Positions 17,081 through 24,162 of a stretch of 64,000 nt of DNA are shown here, piece after piece. Made by a program: the position numbers and the translations under genes. How positions within the stretch are numbered: the first letter of the stretch is position 1; each line of letters begins with the position of its first letter. This DNA comes from an uncultured Parvularculaceae bacterium (GTDB taxonomy: Bacteria > Pseudomonadota > Alphaproteobacteria > Caulobacterales > Parvularculaceae), in assembly GCA_947259375.1 (NCBI GenBank), contig CAMYLZ010000025.1, positions 62,001-126,000 of the forward strand. The letters are read 5' to 3'. Below the pieces are notes generated by a model, which did no database searches, was not told the DNA's origin, and saw only the letters and a list, made by a program, of their open reading frames with translations.

Positions 17081-17853
17081 CTGGCTTCATCGCCGTCATT
17101 TGCGGGCTGAAATCCGAAGCAGCGGCTGTTGCGGCGAGTGTTGACACGTCGAAAATCCGCATTGGCGTATCCGGGGCGAATGCGCAGCGTGCGGAGGAAC
17201 TGGCGCGAGAATTTTGCACGACAGGCGCAAAAGCGATTGTCTCGGTCGGCGTTTCCGGCGGGCTCGACCCCGCGCTTCAGCCCGGCGATCTCGTCATAGG
17301 CAAGACGGTATATGCCGCAGACGGCGCAGTCTTCGAAAGTGGCGGTGCGTTGTTAGCCGCTCTAAACGCTACTCATTCCTGCGAAAACAGGAATCCAGAC
17401 AATATTAGCGCCGCCAATAAGGATCCCGGCCTGCGCGGGGTTGGGCAGGGCCGCTTTACTCTCAAAACGCTTTTCGGTGCGGATGAAATCATCGCCAGTG
17501 CGGCGCAAAAACGCGCCCTGTTCGAGCAATACGCCGCAGCCGCGGTCGACATGGAAAGCCATGGCGCGGCACGGGCTGCGCATCAGGCCGGCGTGCCGTT
17601 CCTCGCCATTCGCGCCATCGCCGACCCGGCCGACCGGGCCTTGCCGAAGGCGGCGCTCAATGCTGTCGCGCCTGACGGCTCTACACGGGTCTTCAAAACA
17701 CTCGGGGCCGCATTGCGCGAGCCCCGTCAATTCCCTGCACTGATGAAACTGGGAAGCGACAGCGCTACGGCGTTAAAGACGTTACGCAGCGACCTCGGCC
17801 TTCTATTTAACTGCCTTTTTATAACCACGCTCAGTGATGAGAAACTAGCGTGA
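17077..17853 (+). CDS. hpnG: Hopanoid phosphorylase HpnG, with an in-frame repeat insertion
   Basis: Nucleoside-phosphorylase-like enzyme, 258 residues, that converts adenosylhopane to a phosphoribosyl-type hopane. The phosphorylase core is seen in GVSGGLDPALQPGDLVIG, the purine-site VDMESHGAA (about 165-173) and PFLAIRAIADPADR. Two oddities stand out. Residues 99-123 (THSCENRNPD onward) are encoded by a palindromic repeat inserted in frame. The last 20 or so residues turn hydrophobic and are encoded by AT-richer DNA leading into a foreign-looking gene, so the natural C-terminus may have been replaced. The repeat falls in a surface-loop-like region before the VDMES core, so activity may survive. 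Confidence 0.85.
   Translation: MTGFIAVICGLKSEAAAVAASVDTSKIRIGVSGANAQRAEELAREFCTTGAKAIVSVGVSGGLDPALQPGDLVIGKTVYAADGAVFESGGALLAALNATHSCENRNPDNISAANKDPGLRGVGQGRFTLKTLFGADEIIASAAQKRALFEQYAAAAVDMESHGAARAAHQAGVPFLAIRAIADPADRALPKAALNAVAPDGSTRVFKTLGAALREPRQFPALMKLGSDSATALKTLRSDLGLLFNCLFITTLSDEKLA
17371..17445 (+). repeat. Palindromic dispersed repeat inserted in hpnG
   Basis: An imperfect inverted repeat of 75 bp. One end contains ATTCCTGCGAAAACAGGAAT (17375-17394), the other GGATCCCGG...GCGCGGGG (17421-17440). It resembles the common intergenic repeat with arms like ATTCCCGCGAAAGCGGGAAT, seen in many proteobacteria. Its length is a multiple of three and it has no stop in the hpnG frame, so it adds 25 residues to the protein. 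Confidence 0.65.
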
Positions 17854-17917
17854 TACTTGCCGGTATTACTTGCGCAAGAGCCCAGATAGGCCGCCATTAC
17901 GGATTAAAATAGAAAAT

Positions 17918-18991
17918 TTAAAACAGGCCTTTGTCGGCAAAAAAATCGGAAATCAGGTTGAACGTTTCCTTGTGGATAGCCATTCGTGATTTTGCGCCAA
18001 ACTCTTCACAAACAAACGTCTCGTTTGTTTCAGCAAGAACTGTTGCCGCGTTTTCGCGGCAAACCGGCAAAAAGCTGAAATGCTGAGCATCGCTTATTTC
18101 TGTGTACTCGCTGCCTTTCGGTAATTGTTGCGGAACACCCAGCAAATGGGTTTTGGGCGGTAGTTGCTGATCCAATGCGCCAGCAATAATTAATGTCGGC
18201 GCTTGCAAGTGTTTTATAGAGTCTGGCGTCATTGCTTCAGTGAAGCCAGGTGCAATTGCAACGGCGGCGGCGATGCTAGCGTCGCTGTGGTCCGCATTAG
18301 CTTGTGATAGGAAATTCTTATCAATCGAAGAAAAGTGATGACGAAAGGCCTCGCATGCGCCGTCATTGTGACGCTCGCAAAATTCAGGAAACTTGGCGAA
18401 ATCTAAACGAGCGCCGGCGAGTAGCATTGCGGAAGCGCCGCCTGCGGAAAAACCAACGGCTGCTATGCGTTGTGAATCGAAGCGCGCACTCCATTCAGAC
18501 TCAGACAGAAAGTCGATTAGGCGGCTGACATCATCAGGCTGTGACCAAACATGGAGGATGCTTAGACGTTCCGGGTTTCCGCCTGAGCTGTCAGGGTGTG
18601 CAGCGCCGACAACAAGTGCGCCGCGCAGCGCAAGGTCTTGCGCCAGCCATGCCATTCCGTCCGGGTCGCCGCCGGACCCGTGAATAAGAATAATTAAAGG
18701 GGTTTCTTCGTTAAGAAGAGGCTGGCCACCGGCTATTGCATTATATCCTGGCCGGATACGGCTGTCGCCGTAAGTTTTTTCAGGGCCAGGAGCCGTTGGA
18801 TACCATAATTTCAGTGGTAGTGCGGGAGCGCTTTCAGAACCCGGAATCAAAATCTCGCTAACGCCTATCGCACTACTTGATTGCTTGGAAGCGTGCGTGC
18901 GTCCGGCAATATCGGCCTGCTGATTTGCGGTTCCAACGCAAGCCGCGGCTGCGCTGAAGAGCGTCCCCATGATGAATTGCTTTAGTTTCAC
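17918..18991 (-). CDS. Alpha/beta hydrolase lipoprotein, probable acquired gene
   Basis: Predicted exported hydrolase of the dienelactone hydrolase/acetylhydrolase type, 357 residues, with a lipobox-like AAAC (Cys18) after a hydrophobic stretch. The oxyanion region is LIILIHGSGGDPDG, the nucleophile elbow is AAVGFSAGGASA, and a late Asp/His pair is suggested by IIAGALDQQ and SDAQHFSFLP. Two further Cys pairs may form disulfides. Codons use A and T more than neighbouring genes do, and it sits on the opposite strand inside the hopanoid locus, between hpnG and hpnH. This suggests horizontal insertion. The substrate is unknown. Confidence 0.85.
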   Translation of the reverse strand: MKLKQFIMGTLFSAAAACVGTANQQADIAGRTHASKQSSSAIGVSEILIPGSESAPALPLKLWYPTAPGPEKTYGDSRIRPGYNAIAGGQPLLNEETPLIILIHGSGGDPDGMAWLAQDLALRGALVVGAAHPDSSGGNPERLSILHVWSQPDDVSRLIDFLSESEWSARFDSQRIAAVGFSAGGASAMLLAGARLDFAKFPEFCERHNDGACEAFRHHFSSIDKNFLSQANADHSDASIAAAVAIAPGFTEAMTPDSIKHLQAPTLIIAGALDQQLPPKTHLLGVPQQLPKGSEYTEISDAQHFSFLPVCRENAATVLAETNETFVCEEFGAKSRMAIHKETFNLISDFFADKGLF

Positions 18992-19060
18992 AGCGCACCG
19001 ATTGGTTGGCGTATAACCGCATGAGGCCGGCCATTATACACACCTCTCGGTGCGATGACG

Positions 19061-20215
19061 CTAAGCCGCAGCCTCGGCCTTGTCCTTGGCCGCTTTTTTC
19101 TCAGCCTCGATCTTTGACATTTCGGTGGCGACGAGTTTCTCGTGCACGTCTTCGGCCGGCCGCGCGTTGGACAGGTCAATCTCCGGCGCCATCGGGCCTT
19201 CGGTCTTGATCTTGAACATGTCAGGGATCTTGAACATTTTGAACGGGTTCTTCACCGCGTCCATGGCGGCGGTCGGCTCATAGCCGCAATGGGCCATACA
19301 GTTCGAGCATTTCTCGTATTTGCCGGTGCCGTATTTGTCCCAGTCGGTCGTCTCCATCAGCTCTTTAAAGCTAGAGACATAGCCTTCGCCGAGGAGGTAA
19401 CACGGCTTTTGCCAGCCGAAGACATTGCGCGTCGGCGAGCCCCAGGGCGTGCACATATATTCTTCATTGCCGGCGAGGAAGTTGAGGAACAGCGATGAAT
19501 GCGACAGGTTCCATTTCTTGCCGCGCTCCTTGCCGATCCGAAAGATGTCGCGGAAGAGGTTCTTGGTCTTTTCGCGCGAAAGGAAATGGTCCTTGTCCTC
19601 GGCGCGTTCATAGGCGTAGCCCGGCGAGATCGAAATGCCGACGCCGAGATCGGTGGCGTAGTCGAGATAATCGGCGACCTGCTCAGCCGTCATATTGTCG
19701 AAGATCGTCGCGTTGACATTGACCTGAAAGCCGCGGTCCTGCGCCGCTTTGATCGCCTTGATCGCGATCTTGAAGGTGCCTTTCTGATCGACCGCGTGGT
19801 CATGTTCTTCTTCTAGGCCGTCGAGATGGACCGAGAAGAACAGGAAAGGCGACGGCTTGAAGAGATCGAGTTTCTTCTCAAGCAGCAATGCGTTGGTGCA
19901 CAGCGAAACGAATTTCTTGCGTGCGACGATGCCTTCTACGATCTCCGCGATTTCCTTGTGGATCAGCGGCTCGCCGCCCGGTACGGCGACGACCGGCGCG
20001 CCGCATTCGTCAACGGCGTCGAGGCATTCTTGCACCGTAAGGCGCTTGTTCAAAATAGGCGCGGGATAATCAATCTTGCCGCAGCCCGGGCAAGCAAGGT
20101 TGCAGCGGAACAATGGTTCCAGAAACAGCACCAACGGATATTTCTCGCGGCCCATGAGGGTTTGCTTGGCGACATAAGCGCCGACGCGGATCTGCTGGTG
20201 AAGCGATACTGACAT
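19061..20215 (-). CDS. hpnH: Adenosyl-hopene transferase HpnH (radical SAM)
   Basis: Radical SAM enzyme of 384 residues that adds 5'-deoxyadenosine to diploptene, making adenosylhopane. The [4Fe-4S] motif is Cys38-x3-Cys42-x2-Cys45 (RCNLACPGC), followed by VPGGEPLIHKEIAEI. The C-terminal SPASM-like cysteines are in EKCSNCMAHCGYEP. The start at 20215 (MSVSLHQQIRVGAYV) matches HpnH proteins and has CGGAGA upstream; an ATG at 20260 would add 15 unsupported residues. The C-terminal tail is Lys/Glu/Ala-rich. It follows ispH by 53 bp on the same strand. Confidence 0.95.
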   Translation of the reverse strand: MSVSLHQQIRVGAYVAKQTLMGREKYPLVLFLEPLFRCNLACPGCGKIDYPAPILNKRLTVQECLDAVDECGAPVVAVPGGEPLIHKEIAEIVEGIVARKKFVSLCTNALLLEKKLDLFKPSPFLFFSVHLDGLEEEHDHAVDQKGTFKIAIKAIKAAQDRGFQVNVNATIFDNMTAEQVADYLDYATDLGVGISISPGYAYERAEDKDHFLSREKTKNLFRDIFRIGKERGKKWNLSHSSLFLNFLAGNEEYMCTPWGSPTRNVFGWQKPCYLLGEGYVSSFKELMETTDWDKYGTGKYEKCSNCMAHCGYEPTAAMDAVKNPFKMFKIPDMFKIKTEGPMAPEIDLSNARPAEDVHEKLVATEMSKIEAEKKAAKDKAEAAA

Positions 20216-20268
20216 TGTTCTGTCTCCGGACGATTTGGAGGCCGGCCGCGCCGGCGCCATTGTGGTCT

Positions 20269-21276
20269 TTACGCGTTATTCAGGGCCCATGCCTCTAGCG
20301 CGTCCTTGGAGCGTGGCACGTCGGCCAGCTCTTTCGGAAGCTTGAAGTGCACGTTTTCTTCAACGCCGTCGAGCATTTCGACGGACACATTCCTGTAATT
20401 CTTCAGGCGCGCGATAGTCTCTTGCACCAGCGTTTCCGGCGCAGAAGCCCCGGCGGTGAGGCCAACCGTTTTGACGCCGTCGAGCCAGGCCGGGTCGAAC
20501 ATGCTGGCGTCTTCGATAAGGTAGCTTGGCACCCCGAAATTCTCGCCAATCTCGCGCAGACGGTTGGAGTTCGAGCTGTTATGCGCGCCGACAACGAGGA
20601 GCAAATCGACCTGTTTGGCCATGGCGATCACCGCGGTCTGCCGATTTTGCGTCGCGTAGCAGATGTCGCGGGTGTCCGGGCCGACAATGTTCGGAAAACG
20701 CGCCTTCAATTCGGCGATGACGTCTTTGGTGTCGTTCACCGAAAGCGTTGTCTGGGTGACGAAGGCCACGCGATTGTCGTCAGCGACATTCAGGTCCGCG
20801 ACGTCTTCCGGCTCTGAGATAACATGCACGGTGCCCGGGATCTGGCCGAGCGTGCCTTCCACTTCCGGATGGCCAATATGGCCGATCAGGACGATGTCAT
20901 AGCCCTTCTCAGCATAGCGGCGGCCTTCCTTGTGGACCTTGGTGACTAGCGGGCAGGTCGCGTCAATGACGCCAAGTTCGCGCACCAGCGCCCCGTCTTC
21001 GACCTTTTTGGCGACGCCGTGAGCGGAGAACACGGTCACCGCGCCGGTTGGAATTTCGTCAACTTCTTCAACGAAAATGGCGCCGCGCTCGCGCAAGGTA
21101 TCGACAACAAATTTGTTGTGGACGATTTCATGGCGCACATAGACAGGCGCGCCGTATTTCTCGAGCGCCCGTTCGACAATGTCGATTGCCCGCTCAACCC
21201 CGGCGCAAAAGCCGCGAGGCTGCGCCAGCACCACTTTCAGGTCTTCATTATCTGACGCCATGGCCCCATTGGACAT
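20269..21276 (-). CDS. ispH: 4-hydroxy-3-methylbut-2-enyl diphosphate reductase
   Basis: IspH (LytB), the last MEP-pathway enzyme, an iron-sulfur reductase giving IPP and DMAPP. The 335-residue protein has the three cluster cysteines: [13 protein letters not shown] near the N-terminus, [15 protein letters not shown], and [13 protein letters not shown]. It also has the HNKFVV and SSNSNRL substrate motifs and the catalytic Glu in VEGTLGQ. Placed directly upstream of hpnH, it supplies isoprene units to the same pathway. The start may be 21276 or the internal ATG at 21261. The 264-bp gap to the divergent gene at 21541 holds its promoter. Confidence 0.95.
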   Translation of the reverse strand: MSNGAMASDNEDLKVVLAQPRGFCAGVERAIDIVERALEKYGAPVYVRHEIVHNKFVVDTLRERGAIFVEEVDEIPTGAVTVFSAHGVAKKVEDGALVRELGVIDATCPLVTKVHKEGRRYAEKGYDIVLIGHIGHPEVEGTLGQIPGTVHVISEPEDVADLNVADDNRVAFVTQTTLSVNDTKDVIAELKARFPNIVGPDTRDICYATQNRQTAVIAMAKQVDLLLVVGAHNSSNSNRLREIGENFGVPSYLIEDASMFDPAWLDGVKTVGLTAGASAPETLVQETIARLKNYRNVSVEMLDGVEENVHFKLPKELADVPRSKDALEAWALNNA

Positions 21277-21540
21277 AAGAGAGCGCCCCCTCCGCCTTTA
21301 AGCTTAAACTACCAAGCCCGACTGAATGCGCCTTATTTCATGGGCGCAAGGCAGCGGCAACCTCATATTTGCAAACTAACTTTCAGCTATAACGCTAATC
21401 GCGCTGCAGTGCAAAAGAACCTCGGGGCGGTCGCGGCGGAATTCAACCCATGTCACCAAATAGTTACGGCCCTTGGCGCGCGCGCACCGCTCGTGTAGCC
21501 TTTTCGGCCGGGGACCATGGGGTAATGAGGGGCGGTCATC

Positions 21541-22203
21541 GTGTTTCAACTTTTTAACGGGAGCGCGCGGTCCGATGCGGCCGAATGGCCGCTTTCGAAA
21601 GTTACGGCCGCGCTGGAAGCGCAGTTTGGCGTGCTCGACGTACTTGGTGAGGACGGACCGCTCAAGGTCTTTGGCGTCCAGGATCACGGGGTCAATTTCG
21701 TCGTGGCCTTGATGCAGACGGGACCGGGCTCCGGCAAGGTGGCGGAGCTTGGTTTTCTTGCTCGTTTCGTGGGGTTCACGGTCGATTTGAGAATGATCGA
21801 GGCCATCAACCGGAATTTGCATATCTCTATGGCGTCGCTGGAAGGTGCTGACCTGTTTCTAATGGCGGGGCTGGAAGTGGCGGGCGCGTTCGATCAGGGC
21901 CAATTCAGACTGATCATGGAGGAATGGCGGCGCGACCTGATGGTGACGCTGCACGGGATTTCGGGCGATGGCGCGTCGATGGCGGCGGCATTCCCGGCGG
22001 CGCGCATGGAAGCGGCGCGCAGTTTTGCGATGAATGTGGCGCCGGCGCCGACCGACGACAGACCTGTGGACATGTTAGCAAGTTTTCTGGGCGCCAATAT
22101 AAAGAAGGCGCTTTGCCCCGATTGCGGCGGGCGCGGCAAACGCGGCCTGATCGCCCGGATATGCGCGCAATGCGACGGCGTCGGCTTTGTGACGAAACAT
22201 TGA
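21541..22203 (+). CDS. YbjN-like domain joined to a DnaJ-type zinc finger
   Basis: A 220-residue protein of unknown function. Residues about 15-145 resemble YbjN-type domains, with a VNFVVALMQ strand and a helix like MIEAINRNLHI followed by LMAGLEVAG and the LIMEEWRRDLM helix. Residues 192-216 form a compact zinc-finger of the DnaJ cysteine-rich kind: Cys192-x2-Cys195-Gly-Gly-x-Gly and Cys208-x2-Cys211-Asp-Gly-x-Gly. It starts at a GTG after GAGGGGCGG. Its place between ispH and the prenyl synthase gene suggests, weakly, a chaperone or assembly role in isoprenoid metabolism. I do not recognise this exact domain pair. Confidence 0.7.
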   Translation: MFQLFNGSARSDAAEWPLSKVTAALEAQFGVLDVLGEDGPLKVFGVQDHGVNFVVALMQTGPGSGKVAELGFLARFVGFTVDLRMIEAINRNLHISMASLEGADLFLMAGLEVAGAFDQGQFRLIMEEWRRDLMVTLHGISGDGASMAAAFPAARMEAARSFAMNVAPAPTDDRPVDMLASFLGANIKKALCPDCGGRGKRGLIARICAQCDGVGFVTKH

Positions 22204-22269
22204 AGTGATCGCGGGGGGCTCGCCGCCTTTTGGGGCTGGCCTTTTTTTCTGATGCGTCATATCCACCGC

Positions 22270-22317
22270 GGATCCCCGCGCCAGGCGCGGTTCCAGAATT
22301 AGCCGCGCTGAGCGGCT
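22270..22317 (+). repeat. Paired hairpins, possible dispersed repeat
   Basis: CCGCGCC-A-GGCGCGG (22276-22290) sits beside GGATCC and TTCCAG, the flanks seen in the repeat at 17371. A second perfect hairpin, AGCCGC-GCTGA-GCGGCT (22301-22317), follows. There is no U-run, so it is not a terminator. A T-run at 22241-22248 upstream has no good stem. Confidence 0.4.
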
Positions 22318-22382
22318 CGAGGTCCGCTTTTTCTTCCAAAATGTGCGGACAAAACCGAATATCGAATTGAGAGACGAGCCTC

Positions 22383-23270
22383 ATGTCCGCGTTCACCGTC
22401 ACCATCAAGGAAACCGCCGGCCTGGTCGAGCATTCGCTTGACGGCTTCCTGCCGCAAAGCGACGGCCCGCTCGGCCGCGTGGTCGACGCCATGCGTTGGG
22501 GCGCGCTCGACGGCGGCAAACGATTGCGGCCTTTCCTGGCGATCGCGGCGGCGGACATGCTGGGTGCGCCGCGCACACGCTCAATCCGTGTTGGCTGCGC
22601 AGTTGAGATGATCCATTGCTATTCGCTAATCCATGACGATTTGCCGGCCATGGATGATTCCGACCTGCGCCGGGGCCGCCCGTCGGTGCACAAAAAATTC
22701 GACGATGCAACGGCGATTCTCGCCGGCGATGCGCTGCTGACGCAGGCGTTTGAAATTCTGGCGGAGCCGGAAACACATCCGGACGGCAATGTGCGCTGCA
22801 CCGTGGCGCTGGAGCTTGCGCGGGCGTCCGGCAAGATCGGGATGGTCGGCGGCCAGATGATTGATATCTATGCGGAACAGAAAGAATTCGACCTTGCGGG
22901 CGTCACGCAGTTGCAGCGGCTCAAGACCGGCGCCCTGATCCGCTTTTCGGCGGTTGGCGGCGGGCTAATCGGCGAGGGCGATGATGCGCAAATCGCAGCG
23001 CTCGCAGCTTATGCGGAAGATCTCGGTCTCGCCTTCCAGATCGTAGACGATATTCTCGACGCGACAGCGGACGCCGAAACGCTTGGCAAGCCGGCTGGCC
23101 AGGACGCGGAAATGGACAAGGCGACCTTTATCAAGCTGCTCGGCATGGAGGGCGCCAAATCAAAGGCCGCCGAACTCGTGGAGCGCTGCAAGGCGCATCT
23201 TGACCCGTTCGGCGAGGCGGCCGCGCCGCTAAAGGGCGCTGCCGATTTCGTCTTTGAGCGGAAGAATTAG
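22383..23270 (+). CDS. ispA: Farnesyl/geranylgeranyl diphosphate synthase (IspA type)
   Basis: Short-chain trans-prenyl diphosphate synthase, 295 residues. It condenses DMAPP/GPP with IPP to make farnesyl diphosphate, the substrate of HpnD. The first Asp-rich motif is in LIHDDLPAMDDSDLRRG and the second in FQIVDDILD. GGKRLRPFL and KTGALIRFS are also conserved. The four-residue insert in the first motif is the bacterial FPP/GGPP synthase type. Chain length cannot be settled by eye. A location inside the hopanoid locus favours farnesyl diphosphate as product. It is convergent with hpnM. Confidence 0.9.
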   Translation: MSAFTVTIKETAGLVEHSLDGFLPQSDGPLGRVVDAMRWGALDGGKRLRPFLAIAAADMLGAPRTRSIRVGCAVEMIHCYSLIHDDLPAMDDSDLRRGRPSVHKKFDDATAILAGDALLTQAFEILAEPETHPDGNVRCTVALELARASGKIGMVGGQMIDIYAEQKEFDLAGVTQLQRLKTGALIRFSAVGGGLIGEGDDAQIAALAAYAEDLGLAFQIVDDILDATADAETLGKPAGQDAEMDKATFIKLLGMEGAKSKAAELVERCKAHLDPFGEAAAPLKGAADFVFERKN

Positions 23271-23346
23271 CGCTTAAATAAAGGGTTGCGCCCCAGGACA
23301 TAAATTGCGTTCGGGAAACAACCCAATTCCGATTTACAAACCCCTC

Positions 23347-23973
23347 TTAAGCCGTTTCGGCTTCCAGCCGCTCGATCAGCGCGTCGACGCCATTGGCGAT
23401 GACGAAGGATGAAAATTCTTCGCGTTTCAGCGTGATGATCGAGCCGCCTTCAACGATGATATCGACGATCTTGTTTTCGCCATCGCGATTGCGGATGCGC
23501 CAGACGACGTTCAGCGTCTTACGGTCGCCGATATCGAAGTCGGTGGCGACGAACACATCGCCGCGCGAAGCCGGTTTGGCGTCGATCACCTTATAGGGTT
23601 TGCCGAAAATCTTGTGGAACTGGTCAGCATAGATGCGCGTCATATAACCGGGAAAGGCGGCGTCATATCGGTTGGACTGGGCGTCGTCCATTTCCGAACG
23701 AAAGCGCCGGGCGAGCACAATTCGCGAGATAAATTCGAGGTCCATTTTCTCGGCGAGGAACAGGCGGAATTTAGCGAGCCGCGCCTCTTCGGATAGCGCT
23801 TCATCCGCGAGGGTGACAGACGCCTCGTCGATCAGCGAGCGCGCGAATTCCGTGGCGCTTTCAATCGCAGCGACCTGCGTTTCCTGTACTGGCTCCGGGT
23901 CGGCGGCGACGGCGGGCGCAGCGGCGGAAGCGGCGATGAGCGCGGCAAGAACGCGAACGCGGGACATGAACAT
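23347..23973 (-). CDS. hpnM: Hopanoid-associated MlaC/Ttg2-like protein HpnM
   Basis: Periplasmic protein of the MlaC/toluene-tolerance family, 208 residues, with a signal peptide ending near AVAAD. The mature part has the family's helical start, then FLAEKMDLEFISRIVLARR, a YMTRIYADQF segment and strands ending in IITLKREEFSSFV. MlaC-type proteins carry a lipid, so HpnM is thought to work with HpnN in hopanoid handling. It lies 189 bp downstream of hpnN on the same strand. That gap contains no gene. Confidence 0.85.
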   Translation of the reverse strand: MFMSRVRVLAALIAASAAAPAVAADPEPVQETQVAAIESATEFARSLIDEASVTLADEALSEEARLAKFRLFLAEKMDLEFISRIVLARRFRSEMDDAQSNRYDAAFPGYMTRIYADQFHKIFGKPYKVIDAKPASRGDVFVATDFDIGDRKTLNVVWRIRNRDGENKIVDIIVEGGSIITLKREEFSSFVIANGVDALIERLEAETA

Positions 23974-24162
23974 CTTGAAACGGACCCTCTTTTATAAGCG
24001 CTGTGCGCAGAAAGCCCCTCGGACGAGGGAATTGGACAGTTTGGACAATATGGGACGATTGCGGCGGAATTCCAGCATCACCGCGCCGGTGCTGCGGCGG
24101 AAGGTGACATTGGCGTTACCCCGCTGCTTGATCAAGGCTTGGCGAGGCTAGCGGTTTTTCGG

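Noticed and set aside
17077-17853. hpnG as a pseudogene because of the repeat insertion
   Set aside because: The frame stays open through the repeat and the VDMES core is intact, so it is kept as a CDS with a note.
22205-22248. Intrinsic terminator after the YbjN/zinc-finger gene
   Set aside because: There is a T-run at 22241-22248, but the preceding GC-rich sequence does not form a good adjacent stem.
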